Source: Nitrospirillum amazonense (GTDB lineage: Bacteria > Pseudomonadota > Alphaproteobacteria > Azospirillales > Azospirillaceae). From it: a stretch of DNA of 64,000 nt. This document shows positions 49,791 to 58,645 of this stretch, in pieces. Location: NCBI RefSeq assembly GCF_007828045.1, contig NZ_VITN01000005.1:144416-208415 (forward strand), written 5' to 3'. The translations under genes were made by a program, and so were the position numbers. Numbering within the stretch: position 1 is the first letter of the stretch; each line of letters starts with the position of its first letter. The notes beneath the pieces were generated by a model, which was given only the letters and a program-made list of their open reading frames with translations, did not search any database and was not told the DNA's origin.

Positions 49791-50738
49791 ATGACCAAGC
49801 CGACGCTCAACATCCTCCTGGCCTCCCCGCGCGGTTTCTGCGCCGGTGTGGACCGCGCCATCCAGATCGTCGAGGTGGCGTTGCAGCGGTATGGCGCACC
49901 GGTCTATGTGCGGCATGAGATCGTGCACAACCGTTTCGTCGTGCAGGGCCTGGAGGCCAAGGGCGCCATCTTCGTGGAGGAATTGGACGAGGTGCCGGAC
50001 GGCCGCCCCGTCGTGTTCTCCGCCCACGGCGTGCCCAAGTCCATCCCGGCGGAGGCGGAGAGCCGACAGCTGCTGTATGTCGACGCCACCTGCCCGCTGG
50101 TGTCCAAGGTCCATCGTGAGGCGGAACGCCACTTCGCCGACGGCCGCCAGATCATCCTGATCGGCCATGCCGGCCACCCCGAGGTGGTGGGCACCATGGG
50201 GCAGCTGCCGCCGGGCGCGGTGCTGCTGGTGGAGTCGGAGGAGGACGTGCGCACCGTCCAGGTGGACGACCCGCTGAACCTGGCCTTCGTCACCCAGACC
50301 ACGCTGTCGGTGGACGACACGGTGCAGATCGTGGCCGCGCTGAAGGCCCGCTTCCCCGCCATCGCCGGGCCGCGCAAGGAAGACATCTGCTACGCCACCA
50401 CCAACCGCCAGACGGCGGTGAAGGCCATCGCCGAGAAGGCGGACGCCATCCTGGTGCTGGGCGCGCCCAACAGCTCCAACTCCATGCGACTGGTGGAGGT
50501 CGCGGCCAAACACGGTTGCGTCAATTCCATGCTGGTGCAGCGGGCCACCCAGATCGACTGGTCCATGATGGACAAGGTCAAGGTGCTGGGCATCACCGCC
50601 GGCGCCTCGGCCCCGGACATCCTGGTGCAGGAGGTTATCGAGGCCTGCCGTGAGCGCTACGATGTCCAGATCGAGGAAGTCGTGACCGCGGTGGAAAACA
50701 TCACCTTCAAGCTGCCGCGCGGCTTGGCGGCGGAGTGA
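49791..50738 (+). CDS. ispH: 4-hydroxy-3-methylbut-2-enyl diphosphate reductase
   Basis: A 315-residue iron-sulfur enzyme for the last step of the MEP pathway, giving IPP and DMAPP. The three cluster cysteines are in [28 protein letters not shown] and [15 protein letters not shown]. Other motifs are [30 protein letters not shown] and [16 protein letters not shown]. The start is the ATG at MTKPTLNIL; the frame extends 17 codons upstream with no homology. IspE, an earlier enzyme of the pathway, is encoded at the other end of the window. In many alphaproteobacteria thrB and rnhA follow directly; here they are 3.2 kb away. Confidence 0.97.
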   Translation: MTKPTLNILLASPRGFCAGVDRAIQIVEVALQRYGAPVYVRHEIVHNRFVVQGLEAKGAIFVEELDEVPDGRPVVFSAHGVPKSIPAEAESRQLLYVDATCPLVSKVHREAERHFADGRQIILIGHAGHPEVVGTMGQLPPGAVLLVESEEDVRTVQVDDPLNLAFVTQTTLSVDDTVQIVAALKARFPAIAGPRKEDICYATTNRQTAVKAIAEKADAILVLGAPNSSNSMRLVEVAAKHGCVNSMLVQRATQIDWSMMDKVKVLGITAGASAPDILVQEVIEACRERYDVQIEEVVTAVENITFKLPRGLAAE

Positions 50739-50765
50739 TTCCGGGCCCCTGACCCCTGGCTTCCC

Positions 50766-51359
50766 ATGGCGACACGCGCCCACATCCTGTTCGACACCGC
50801 CATCGGCGCTTGCGCGCTGGTATGGGGGCCGGATGGGATCGTGGGCGCGCAATTGCCCGAGGGCGGGCCTGAACAGGCCGGGGCCCGGCTGGCGCGGCGT
50901 TTCCCCGGCGCCATGGCGGCGGCGGAGCATGACCTGCCGCCCGTGATCAGCGAGGCCCGGGCCCGTATCCGGGCCTTGATGGCGGGGGAGGCGGTGGACA
51001 TCGCCGACATCCCCCTCGACCTTGCCGGTCTCGATCCCTTCGCTCTTCAGGTTTATGCCGTGACCCGCGCCATTCCGCGCGGGGAAACACTGACCTACGG
51101 CACGGTTGCCGGCCGGATCGGCGCGCCGAAAGAGGCGGCTCGGGCGGTGGGCCAGGCGCTGGGCCACAACCCCATTCCCATCCTGATCCCTTGTCACCGC
51201 GTGCTGGCGGCGAGCGGCGGCACCGGTGGCTTTTCCGCCAGGGGCGGCATCGACACCAAGTTCCGCATCCTGGCCATCGAGCAGGCCAGGACGGAAGCCG
51301 ATCGCGCACAGGGCCCCGGCCTGTTCGGAGATCTGCCACTGGCGATCCAGCCCCGCTGA
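50766..51359 (+). CDS. ogt: Methylated-DNA--protein-cysteine methyltransferase
   Basis: A 197-residue suicide repair protein that takes methyl groups from O6-methylguanine. The catalytic cysteine is in IPILIPCHRVLAASGGTGGF. The helix-turn-helix DNA-binding segment YGTVAGRIGAPKEAARAVGQ precedes it, with ALGHNP in between. The N-terminal ribonuclease-H-like domain is present but divergent. No AraC/Ada transcription-factor domain is fused, so it is an Ogt-type protein rather than Ada. It lies 27 bp downstream of ispH and may be co-transcribed. Confidence 0.92.
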   Translation: MATRAHILFDTAIGACALVWGPDGIVGAQLPEGGPEQAGARLARRFPGAMAAAEHDLPPVISEARARIRALMAGEAVDIADIPLDLAGLDPFALQVYAVTRAIPRGETLTYGTVAGRIGAPKEAARAVGQALGHNPIPILIPCHRVLAASGGTGGFSARGGIDTKFRILAIEQARTEADRAQGPGLFGDLPLAIQPR

Positions 51360-51499
51360 TCTCCGTCTATCGTCACAGCCTGATTGGCCGAGCCTATCCT
51401 GGCGCAGGGCGCCCGTGGCCAGCCTGATGGAGATTTAAGCATTTTTTGAAACAGAAAAAGGCTACGATGTGGCATTGTGTTAGCGAAGGAAATCCCGCG

Positions 51500-52165
51500 A
51501 TGACCTTGAATTTAGAAAATTTCCTCTATCCGAACATTCCAACGACCCATTGGCAGATGCAGCCATCCGAGCGTATGGCGCTCACGGGGCTTTTGGCCCG
51601 CCTACGTCCTCAAGTCGCCCTTGAGATCGGCGTTTTTTATGGCGGCAGCCTCAATCTCATCTCCCAATTTGCGGAGCGCGTATGGGCGTTGGACATTGAT
51701 CCCCAGGTTCTAGAGCGCTTTCCCAAGCCGGCCAATGTCGACATCCGCATCGGTGATTCAAATACGATGCTGGCGACCATGCTGGCGGAATTGAATAGCC
51801 AGGGGCTGACCCCCGATTTCATCTTGCTGGATGCCGACCATTCCACTGAAGGCGTGCTCCGGGACCTTCAAGTACTGCTGACCATCCGCCCACGGGCGCC
51901 GATGGTGATTGTGATGCACGACAGCGGCAATCCGGCCTGCCGCCAAGGCATGCTGTCCGCCCCCTGGGCATCGAATCCTTATGTACATGACTTGGACCTG
52001 GACTTCGTGCCGGGCCAGATCGTCCCCGGCGGCAGCGGCAAGTATGAGGTTTGGGGCGGCATTGGGCTCGCGTACCTGCATCCTGAGCCGCGGGACGGCG
52101 ATCTGATCATCCGGACAACCGGCTTGGCCACCATCCTTCAACTGCATCGCGCCACCGCCGCCTGA
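51500..52165 (+). CDS. Class I SAM-dependent methyltransferase
   Basis: A 221-residue protein with a Rossmann methyltransferase core: LRPQVALEIGVFYGGSLNLI (motif I, GxxxGxS type), VWALDIDPQVLERF (motif II), IRIGDSNTMLATML and DFILLDADHSTEGVLRDLQV. This matches the Methyltransf_24/cephalosporin-hydroxylase-like group that acts on small molecules or sugars. The substrate is unknown. The start is the ATG preceded by GAAGGA; the open frame runs 18 codons further upstream. The gene and its upstream region are visibly less GC-rich than the neighbours, consistent with recent acquisition. Confidence 0.8.
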   Translation: MTLNLENFLYPNIPTTHWQMQPSERMALTGLLARLRPQVALEIGVFYGGSLNLISQFAERVWALDIDPQVLERFPKPANVDIRIGDSNTMLATMLAELNSQGLTPDFILLDADHSTEGVLRDLQVLLTIRPRAPMVIVMHDSGNPACRQGMLSAPWASNPYVHDLDLDFVPGQIVPGGSGKYEVWGGIGLAYLHPEPRDGDLIIRTTGLATILQLHRATAA

Positions 52166-52351
52166 TTTCGGATGGGTTGGAGGGTGGCCCGAACACGCCG
52201 GAATTTGGACCGGCATATCTGACATAATGGTACCGGCCCCCACCGCCCGAGCAGCGTTGCGCGTTCAAAGGAAGCGCAGTCGCTCAGGCGGCGGGGACCG
52301 GTCGGGACGGTCCCCCGCGAACCGTCCGATAGCGTCACTGGGCCGATGGGC

Positions 52352-52624
52352 TTACCAGTGGGCGCGGTAGAAGCTGCGGCTGACGTAGATGTCCTCGCGG
52401 TCGGCGTATTCGCTGTCCAGCACCAGGGCCAGGACGCCGTAGACCACCAAGGTGGCGCCAAAGAAACAGAACAGGCTCAGCACCGTCAGGACGCGGATGA
52501 AGGTGGCCGGCAGACCGGTGTAGCGCGCCAGGCCGGCGCAGACGCCGAACAGGACGGCGCGGCTGGGGTCCTTGGCCAGGCGATGGCGGCGCATGGTGGC
52601 GGAAATACGCTGAAAGCTCCTCAT
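52352..52624 (-). CDS. pspC: PspC domain protein
   Basis: A 90-residue inner-membrane protein. The PspC signature LAKDPSRAVLFGVCAGLARY then TGLPATFIRVLTVLSLFCFF leads into a second hydrophobic segment (GATLVVYGVLALVLDSEY). PspC acts with PspA in the envelope-stress (phage shock) response. The start ATG preceded by the GGGGATT stretch was chosen; ten upstream codons are optional. It lies 115 bp downstream of pspA in the same direction. Confidence 0.88.
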   Translation of the reverse strand: MRSFQRISATMRRHRLAKDPSRAVLFGVCAGLARYTGLPATFIRVLTVLSLFCFFGATLVVYGVLALVLDSEYADREDIYVSRSFYRAHW

Positions 52625-52739
52625 AATCCCCTCTCCCGTGTTCATAAGGCGCAAGGTGCGCCGGTGTTCAGTGAAGCCAAGCGCCGGCGGGCGCTGCGGT
52701 CGTGTGCCGGTCGTCTCGAACCTGGCCTTGCGGGCTGGC

Positions 52740-53417
52740 TTAGCCCTGCGGGTTGGCGCGGCTGGCCACGCGGGCCTTCAGCGCCTCAAGCTCGGCGGTC
52801 ACCTTGTCGTCGCCCAGGGCGTCGATCTCGGCGGCCAGGCCGCGCGGCTGGCGCCCCATCTCCATGACCTCGGCCTCGCTTTCCAGCAGGTCGATGTCGC
52901 GTTGCAGGGTGCCATAGTGGGACAGCGCCTCTTCCAGGCGGTTGTCGTGGATTTGGCTGCGCAGGCGCAGGCGGGCGGTGGCGCTGCGGTGCCGGGCCAT
53001 CAGGCTGCCCTGGCGGGCCCGGGCATCGGCCAGCTTGGCCTCCAGCCGCGCCACGTCGTCGGCGCCCTTGGCCAGGCTGTCGCTGATGGCCTGGATCTCG
53101 CGCCGGATGGGGTCGGCGGCGTCGGCCAGCCGGGCCTTGGCAACCAGGGCACCCCGGGCCAGATCCTCGCGACCCTTGGTCACCGCCAGTTCGGCTTTTC
53201 GGTCCCATTCCAGCAATTCGAACTCGACATCGCGGTATCGGACCTCCAGCTCCTTGCGGCGGGCCATGGAGCGCACGGCTTCCGCCCGCACCTCCACCAG
53301 CGTGTCCTCCATCTCCTGGATGACCAGGCCGATCAGGCGTTCCGGATCTTCAGCCCGGTCCAGCATGGCATTCAGGTTGGCATCGATGATGTCGCCGAGG
53401 CGGGAAAACAGTCCCAT
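52740..53417 (-). CDS. pspA: Phage shock protein A
   Basis: A 225-residue PspA/IM30 family protein that binds stressed inner membrane. The sequence begins MGLFSRLGDIIDANLNAMLD and continues RAEDPERLIGLVIQEMEDTL, the family hallmark. The rest is a long coiled coil (EVRAEAVRSMARRKELEVRY, LEAKLADARARQGSLMARHR). PspA typically inhibits the activator PspF and stabilises membranes. No pspF gene is seen nearby. Upstream in the same direction are one or two very small genes, downstream is pspC. Confidence 0.93.
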   Translation of the reverse strand: MGLFSRLGDIIDANLNAMLDRAEDPERLIGLVIQEMEDTLVEVRAEAVRSMARRKELEVRYRDVEFELLEWDRKAELAVTKGREDLARGALVAKARLADAADPIRREIQAISDSLAKGADDVARLEAKLADARARQGSLMARHRSATARLRLRSQIHDNRLEEALSHYGTLQRDIDLLESEAEVMEMGRQPRGLAAEIDALGDDKVTAELEALKARVASRANPQG

Positions 53418-53482
53418 GGCAGGCGTCCTTGAGATGAGGCGGTGGCGGACGGAGGCGCCCCTTTGGGGCGGTACTAAGTCGC

Positions 53483-53629
53483 TTAGAACAGGCTGACGAT
53501 GGCAACCGACAGCAGGGCGGTGACGGCCAGCAGCGGCAGGTGGCGCACCAGGGACGACAGGGCCCGCGGGGTGTGGCCGGCGTGGGCGGTGAAGGTCCGG
53601 GTGGCGGCGGTCATGGTCAGGTCGGTCAT
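53483..53629 (-). CDS. 48-residue predicted membrane protein upstream of pspA
   Basis: A tiny reading frame starting MTDLTMTAATRTFTAHAGHT. The C-terminal hydrophobic stretch LPLLAVTALLSVAIVSLF runs almost to the end, so the product would be a tail-anchored single-span protein. It lies 65 bp upstream of pspA and is in the same direction. The ATG overlaps the stop of a preceding 35-codon frame as ATGA, a sign of translational coupling. A small membrane protein in a psp operon would play a part like PspB, but no sequence similarity to PspB is visible. Coding status is inferred from context and composition. Confidence 0.6.
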   Translation of the reverse strand: MTDLTMTAATRTFTAHAGHTPRALSSLVRHLPLLAVTALLSVAIVSLF

Positions 53630-53733
53630 TTCAATCTCCGTGAACGGAAGCTCGGTTGTCTCGGGGGCCGGTCGCCGTGGCGGTGTCGGCCGTGTCCCAT
53701 CAAAAGCAACTGCCGTGCCAGTTCCAGGTCCAT
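53626..53733 (-). CDS. Possible 35-residue leader protein of the psp cluster
   Basis: A very short frame MDLELARQLLLMGHGRHRHG then a basic Arg/Pro-rich end. Its stop overlaps the start of the 48-residue membrane protein gene by four bases (ATGA). That coupling is the main evidence; there is no domain. AAAAACAAGG lies a few bases upstream of the ATG. It could be a real microprotein or only a translated leader. Confidence 0.35.
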   Translation of the reverse strand: MDLELARQLLLMGHGRHRHGDRPPRQPSFRSRRLK

Positions 53734-53926
53734 GCGATAATGCCTTGTTTTTGCTGCATAAAAATTTTTTCCCCTCAACAAGGGAAGCGACACCGTGATA
53801 GTTTGCGCCACTAAATCGCCGAATTCGCTACTCAGGCCACGGCCGACCGCCCCGGGGCTGGAAAAGGCGCGATCCGCGCCGCCGCGACCATTGACCCCGG
53901 CCGGGAATCCCGCTACCTCGCAAGGC

Positions 53927-54919
53927 ATGGCCGTCTATACCGAAGTCACCGATGAGGAACTGCGCACGTTCATCGCCGATTACGCGATCGGCGAGGTGAT
54001 CTCGTGCAAGGGCATCGCCGAGGGGGTGGAGAACTCCAACTTCCTGCTGGTGACCACGGACGGGCCCTACATCCTCACCCTCTATGAAAAGCGGGTGAAT
54101 CCGGCCGACCTGCCCTTCTTCCTGGGTTTGATGCGCCATCTGGCGGCGCGCGGCATCGTCTGTCCCCAGCCGGTGCCCGGCCGTGATGGCGAGGCCTTGC
54201 GCGTACTGGCCGGCCGGCCGGCGGTCATCGTCACCTTCCTCACCGGCATGTGGCCGCGCCGCATCCTGCCGGAGCATTGCGCAGCCCTGGGCGCGGCCCT
54301 GGCCCAGCTGCACCTGGCCGGGGCCGACTACGCCACCCCGCGTCCCAACAGCCTGTCACTGGACGGCTGGCGCGCCCTGGTGACGGCGACGGCGGACGGG
54401 GCCGACGGCGTGAAGCCCGGCCTGAAGGCGGCCCTGGCGGATGAACTGGCCGCCCTGGCGGCCCTGTGGCCCGGGCGGGATGGCCGCCCCAGCCTGCCCC
54501 AGGGCATCATCCACGCCGACCTGTTCCCGGATAACGTCTTCTTCCGCGATGGCGCCCTGTCCGGCCTGATCGATTTCTATTTCGCCTGCAGCGACATGCT
54601 GGCCTACGACCTGGCGATCTGCCTGAACGCCTGGTGTTTCGAGCCCGACGGCGCCTTCAACGTTACCAAGTCGCGCCTGCTGCTGGCCAATTATGCCAAG
54701 GTGCGGCCGCTGGCGGCGGCGGAGGTGGCAGCCCTGCCCCTGCTGGCGCGTGGCAGCGCCCTGCGCTTCCTGCTGACCCGTCTGTATGACTGGGTGAACA
54801 CACCCGCCGGCGCGCTGGTGAAACGCAAGGACCCGCTGGAGTACTTGCACAAGCTGCGCTTTCACCAGCAGGCCCTTGGCCTGGCCGACTACGGCTTGGC
54901 GCCAGAGGAATTGACGTGA
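53927..54919 (+). CDS. thrB: Homoserine kinase (APH-fold type)
   Basis: A 330-residue kinase of threonine biosynthesis, of the aminoglycoside-phosphotransferase-like class used by alphaproteobacteria rather than the GHMP class. The N-terminus [20 protein letters not shown] and [20 protein letters not shown] are characteristic. The catalytic loop is [20 protein letters not shown], followed by [18 protein letters not shown] (DFG-like). The start was placed at the conserved MAVYT; the frame continues upstream without homology. Its stop overlaps the GTG start of rnhA (GTGA), so the two genes are coupled. Confidence 0.95.
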   Translation: MAVYTEVTDEELRTFIADYAIGEVISCKGIAEGVENSNFLLVTTDGPYILTLYEKRVNPADLPFFLGLMRHLAARGIVCPQPVPGRDGEALRVLAGRPAVIVTFLTGMWPRRILPEHCAALGAALAQLHLAGADYATPRPNSLSLDGWRALVTATADGADGVKPGLKAALADELAALAALWPGRDGRPSLPQGIIHADLFPDNVFFRDGALSGLIDFYFACSDMLAYDLAICLNAWCFEPDGAFNVTKSRLLLANYAKVRPLAAAEVAALPLLARGSALRFLLTRLYDWVNTPAGALVKRKDPLEYLHKLRFHQQALGLADYGLAPEELT

Positions 54920-55389
54920 CCGACACCCCCGCCCCCCCGAAGGTTCCCAGCCTGCGTGTAGAGATCTTCACCGACGGCGCCTGCAGCGGCAACCCCGGCC
55001 CCGGGGGCTGGGGTGCCATCCTGCGCTGGAACGGCACGGAGCGTGAGCTGAAGGGCGGGGAGCCCGACACCACCAACAACCGCATGGAACTGATGGCCGC
55101 CATCCAGGCGCTGGAGACGCTGAAACGGCCGGTGAAGGTGGACCTGCACACCGACAGCCAGTACCTGCGCGACGGCATCACCAAATGGATCCACGGCTGG
55201 CGGGCCAAAGGCTGGCTGACCGCCGACAAGAAGCCGGTGAAGAACGTGGATCTGTGGCAGCGGCTGTCCGCCCAGGCCGACCGGCACGAGGTGGTGTTCC
55301 ACTGGGTGCGCGGCCATGCCGGCCACCCCGAGAACGAACGCGCCGACCAGCTGGCCCGCGAGGGCCTGGCGGAAGCGCGCGGCAGATAG
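54916..55389 (+). CDS. rnhA: Ribonuclease HI
   Basis: A 157-residue nuclease that degrades RNA in RNA-DNA hybrids. The four acidic catalytic residues are visible: D in [20 protein letters not shown] in [16 protein letters not shown] in [13 protein letters not shown] and D in [12 protein letters not shown]. The [11 protein letters not shown] basic protrusion is present. The start is GTG, overlapping the thrB stop by four bases. A terminator shared with the convergent peroxiredoxin gene lies 120 bp downstream. Confidence 0.97.
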   Translation: MTDTPAPPKVPSLRVEIFTDGACSGNPGPGGWGAILRWNGTERELKGGEPDTTNNRMELMAAIQALETLKRPVKVDLHTDSQYLRDGITKWIHGWRAKGWLTADKKPVKNVDLWQRLSAQADRHEVVFHWVRGHAGHPENERADQLAREGLAEARGR

Positions 55390-55511
55390 TTCAGTTCCGC
55401 CAGACGCCGGACCCACATTCCGTGGCCTCGGTTAATCCTCATCTTTCAGTTCGCTGACGCTCCCCGGAATGTTCCGGCGTGGGCTCACGCGGTAAAACTG
55501 AGGTTATGCTG

Positions 55512-55553
55512 AAAAAAGGCCCGCGCCAGTCACGGAACCGGCGCGGGCCTTTC
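55512..55553 (-). terminator. Terminator between rnhA and peroxiredoxin genes
   Basis: AAAGGCCCGCGCC pairs perfectly with GGCGCGGGCCTTT around a 12-base loop. On the minus strand the stem runs into six T, so it mainly serves the peroxiredoxin gene, but it could also stop rnhA transcripts. Confidence 0.88.
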
Positions 55554-55571
55554 GGTGTTATCACCCTGGTT

Positions 55572-56054
55572 TTACAGGTTCTTCAGCACCGCCTCGGCGC
55601 TGGACACCTCGAAGGCGCCGGGCTTTTCCACGTCCACCCGCGTCACGACGCCGTCGTCGATGACCAGGGCGAAGCGCTGGCTGCGGTGGCCCAGGTTGTA
55701 GGCGGTGCCGTCCATGGTGAGGCCGAGTTCACGGGTCAGCGTGCCGTTGCCGTCGGGCAGCATGAACACCGTGTCGCCCACGTCGTTGGCCTTGGCCCAG
55801 GCCTGCATCACGAAGGGGTCGTTGACGGCCAGGCAGATGACGGCATCGACGCCCTTGGCCTTCAGCGCGTCGGCGTTCTGGATGAAGCCCGGCAGGTGCT
55901 TGGCGGAGCAGGTGGGGGTGAAGGCACCGGGCACAGCGAAAAGGACGACCTTCTTGCCCTTCAGCAGGGCGTCGGTGCTGGTCTCCTGCATGCCGGCTTC
56001 GGTCAGGTGCTTGATCGAGACGCTGGGGAAGGTATCGCCAACCTGGATGGTCAT
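55572..56054 (-). CDS. Peroxiredoxin, Prx5 type
   Basis: A 160-residue thiol peroxidase that reduces H2O2 and organic peroxides. The peroxidatic Cys49 is in VPGAFTPTCSAKHLPGF, the exact Prx5/AhpE-like motif. Further Prx5 signatures are VDAVICLAVNDPFVMQAWAK and ADGNGTLTRELGL-like sequence, with RSQRFALVIDDGVV. Reduction is probably by glutaredoxin or thioredoxin; the window's trxB is not linked. It converges on rnhA, a gene order common in alphaproteobacteria. Confidence 0.95.
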   Translation of the reverse strand: MTIQVGDTFPSVSIKHLTEAGMQETSTDALLKGKKVVLFAVPGAFTPTCSAKHLPGFIQNADALKAKGVDAVICLAVNDPFVMQAWAKANDVGDTVFMLPDGNGTLTRELGLTMDGTAYNLGHRSQRFALVIDDGVVTRVDVEKPGAFEVSSAEAVLKNL

Positions 56055-56377
56055 GGACTGGAACTCCCGTTGATGTTGGCCTGGGATATTTGGCCTGGAG
56101 CGTAAATGCCGGAGGTGCTGGATGGTTCAGGCCCTGTGGTTCTATGTCCCACGGGGCGGTATGGGCAAGGGAAACGGGTATCCACCCCTTGTCAGTCGGC
56201 GCCGGCGCGCAATATGACCAGAATAGGGACGTTTCCCCGCCCCCACGGGGGCGACGGAGCGATGCGGCCATGCTACGCTGAAGGCATGGACAGGCAGTAT
56301 GACAGCGCCGGCCACAGGGGCCGGCCCCCGGTGGCCGCCCCTGGCGAAGGACCGGGTGACAAGGGAAGGCGCCGCCC
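56055..56377. other. Divergent gap between peroxiredoxin and YqgE genes
   Basis: These 323 bases hold no supported gene. Promoters for the leftward peroxiredoxin and rightward yqgE-like genes must be here. Several GC-rich inverted stretches (for example CCGCCCCCACGGGGGCG) are present, but none has a T-run or a recognisable operator form. Confidence 0.5.
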
Positions 56378-56950
56378 ATGAAGGACACTACCATCCGACG
56401 TTTCCTGACCGGGCAACTGCTGGTCGCCATGCCCGCCATGCCGGACGAGCGCTTCGCCCGTACCGTCATCTATGTCTGCGCCCATACCGACGACGGCGCC
56501 ATGGGCCTGGTGATCAACCGGCTGTTTGATGGTATCGACGCCGGTGGCCTGCTGGAGCAGTTGGGCATCGACGGCGGTGATCCGGATGACCGCCTGCGCG
56601 TCCATTTTGGCGGGCCTGTTGAACCGGGCCGGGGCTTCGTACTGCACAGCACCGATTACCAGCGCGAAGGGACGCTGCGGGTGGAGGATGAGGTGGCGCT
56701 GACCGCCACGGTCGATATCCTGCGCGCCATCACGGAAGGGCGCGGCCCCCGCCAGTGCCTGCTGGCTCTGGGCTACGCCGGCTGGGCCGCGGGCCAGCTG
56801 GATCAGGAAATGCAGGCCAATGGCTGGCTGCACGTGCCGGCCGATGCCACCCTGCTGTTCGACGACGACATGGAAACCAAGTGGGAGCGGGCCATCGCCA
56901 AGCTGGGCGTCAGCCTGCCCATGCTGTCGGCCGAGGTGGGGCACGCCTGA
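56378..56950 (+). CDS. YqgE/AlgH family protein
   Basis: A 190-residue protein of the UPF0301 family: FLTGQLLVAMPAMPDERFAR, TVIYVCAHTDDGAMGLVINR, VHFGGPVEPGRGFVLHSTDY and LLALGYAGWAAGQLDQEMQA, ending in the usual LSAEVGHA. YqgE/AlgH proteins are widely conserved. AlgH was named for an effect on alginate regulation in Pseudomonas, but the molecular function remains uncertain. No signal peptide. It lies 59 bp upstream of the DUF3108 gene in the same direction. Confidence 0.94.
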   Translation: MKDTTIRRFLTGQLLVAMPAMPDERFARTVIYVCAHTDDGAMGLVINRLFDGIDAGGLLEQLGIDGGDPDDRLRVHFGGPVEPGRGFVLHSTDYQREGTLRVEDEVALTATVDILRAITEGRGPRQCLLALGYAGWAAGQLDQEMQANGWLHVPADATLLFDDDMETKWERAIAKLGVSLPMLSAEVGHA

Positions 56951-57009
56951 GGGCCATCCTTTCCCGCCATGCCTTGCCGCCGCCATCTTCACAATCGAGG
57001 ATGGGTGGC

Positions 57010-57870
57010 ATGACCACCATCGCCCTTCCCCGCCCCGTCCGCGCTGCCGCGCTGATCCTGTCAGCCCTGGCCATACCCCTGTCCGGCCACGCGGCTGAAA
57101 CCCCACAGCACTTGCGCCTCGGCTATGACGTCTATGTCGGCGGGCTGAAGATGAGGCGCATGACCCTGGAAACGGAGATCAAGGGCGAGGACTATCGCGT
57201 CACCGTGGGGGCGGAGGCCGGCGACATGCTGGCCCGTCTGATCAAGTGGTCCTACACCGCCGAGGCGGACGGACGTTTCGGCGGCGTCAACGGCGTCGCC
57301 CCACGCCACTTCCATAGCCTGCGCACCCTTCGGGACAAGAGCTGGGACGCGACGCTGAGCTATGCCGCCCCTTATGGCACACGCGATACGGCCGTGACCT
57401 TCACCCAGACGCCCCCGCCCTCGCCCGACGACGCCAACGCCGTGCCGGCGGACCAGCGCCCCGGCACCGTCGACCTGCTGAGCGCCGCCGTCGCCATCAG
57501 CCGCCATGCCGAGGGCGGCGACTGCGCCAGCCGCCTACCGGTCTATGACGGCCGCCGCCGCTATGACGTGCTGATGGAAAGCCGGCCCCGCCGCCATATT
57601 GAAAAGTCGGACTATACGGTGTTCGACGGCGACGCCATCGGCTGTCACGTCGCCATCCTGCCGGTGGCGGGCTTCCAACCGGCGGGGCGTGGCAGCCAGA
57701 ACTTCTGGACCGCGGCGCCGGACGGCAAGCCCCGCGGCTTTGACCTGTGGGTCGGCCGGCCGATACCAGGCGGTCCGGTGGTACCGGTGCGGCTGGAGGC
57801 GGGGGAGCTGTTCTTCACCCATGTCATCGGCCATCTGGTCCAGGTCGACGTCCTGCCACCTTCGCCCTGA
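57010..57870 (+). CDS. DUF3108 domain periplasmic protein
   Basis: A 286-residue exported protein. A signal peptide (RPVRAAALILSALAIPLSGH-AA) is followed by a DUF3108-type beta fold: LRLGYDVYVGGLKMRRMTLE, YRVTVGAEAGDMLARLIKWS and YTAEADGRFGGVNGVAPRHF, then RRRYDVLMESRPRRHIEKSD and a C-terminal LWVGRPIPGGPVVPVRLEAG. Proteins of this kind are probably envelope-associated, with unknown roles. The start is the ATG with GAGG nine bases upstream; another ATG at 57001 would add three residues. Confidence 0.85.
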   Translation: MTTIALPRPVRAAALILSALAIPLSGHAAETPQHLRLGYDVYVGGLKMRRMTLETEIKGEDYRVTVGAEAGDMLARLIKWSYTAEADGRFGGVNGVAPRHFHSLRTLRDKSWDATLSYAAPYGTRDTAVTFTQTPPPSPDDANAVPADQRPGTVDLLSAAVAISRHAEGGDCASRLPVYDGRRRYDVLMESRPRRHIEKSDYTVFDGDAIGCHVAILPVAGFQPAGRGSQNFWTAAPDGKPRGFDLWVGRPIPGGPVVPVRLEAGELFFTHVIGHLVQVDVLPPSP

Positions 57871-58207
57871 GCCCCCTCCGTCAAGTGCGCCTGAGTCGGC
57901 CCTGCCCCCTATCCCTTCCGTAAAAGCGACCCCTTTTTCGCCCCTGACCGTCTGGTCAGGATAGGCCGCATGGGCGTCCCATCGGTCGCCTGGGCGCACC
58001 GGCACGAATTTTGGTCTTAGACAGCTGAAAAGGTTTACGACTTGGCAACCGTTCAGGAATTATATGAAACAGGGATGCGGGTGTACGATTGTAGGAGATC
58101 GCCCCCGCCACCGCGGTTGCCTCCACCCCTTTTCGACACCACCTTTCGCGACAAGGTTCCGCCCCCTGTCCCACGCCGCACCCCTTCTCGTTTCGGATCA
58201 GCCAGCC
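57871..58207. other. Gap between DUF3108 and Nudix genes
   Basis: No supported gene in 337 bases. A perfect seven-base-pair inverted repeat CCTGACC-GTCT-GGTCAGG lies at 57943-57960, without a T-run, and could be an operator. A less GC-rich part around 58010-58090 may hold the Nudix promoter. Confidence 0.5.
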
Positions 58208-58645
58208 ATGGGCTGCGAGGCCACCGAACGCCAGTACGCCGCCATTCCCGTCCGGGTGCAGGACGGACAGCTGCAGGTGATGCTGATCACCTCGCGGGAA
58301 ACGCGGCGCTGGGTGGTGCCCAAGGGCTGGCCGGAAAAGAAGCTGAACGCCCGGGGCGTGGCCGCCAACGAGGCGTTCGAAGAGGCGGGCCTGATCGGCA
58401 CCATTCACAAGAAGCCGCTGGGCACCTTCCACTATTACAAGGTCATGCCCACGGGTAAGCGCCTGCCCTGCGCCGTCGACGCCTATCTGTTCGAGGTGGA
58501 GCGGGAGCTGGAGGACTGGCCGGAAAAAGGCCAGCGTGAACGCCGCTGGGTCAGCCCCTCACAGGCGGCCTTGATGGTCGCGGAAGGCGGCCTGGTCAGC
58601 ATCCTGCTGTCACTGGCCAGCATGGCGGGCGGCGACGAGGGCTGA
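58208..58645 (+). CDS. Nudix hydrolase
   Basis: A 145-residue Nudix protein similar to diphosphoinositol/diadenosine polyphosphate hydrolases: RQYAAIPVRVQDGQLQVMLI, then TSRETRRWVVPKGWPEKKLN. The Nudix box runs GWPEKKLNARGVAANEAFEE followed by AGLIG. The REUXEEXGU core appears as NEAFEEAGL, with Asn in place of the usual Arg; that position is commonly variable in annotated homologues, but activity would need testing. The start ATG gives a family-like length, although no clear ribosome-binding site precedes it. The gene stands alone. Confidence 0.85.
   Translation: MGCEATERQYAAIPVRVQDGQLQVMLITSRETRRWVVPKGWPEKKLNARGVAANEAFEEAGLIGTIHKKPLGTFHYYKVMPTGKRLPCAVDAYLFEVERELEDWPEKGQRERRWVSPSQAALMVAEGGLVSILLSLASMAGGDEG

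Noticed and set aside
53734..53830. Sigma-54 promoter upstream of the psp cluster
   Set aside because: Psp operons often use one, but no TGGCAC-N5-TTGCW-like match with correct spacing was found. TGGCGCAAAC near 53803 lacks the -12 element.
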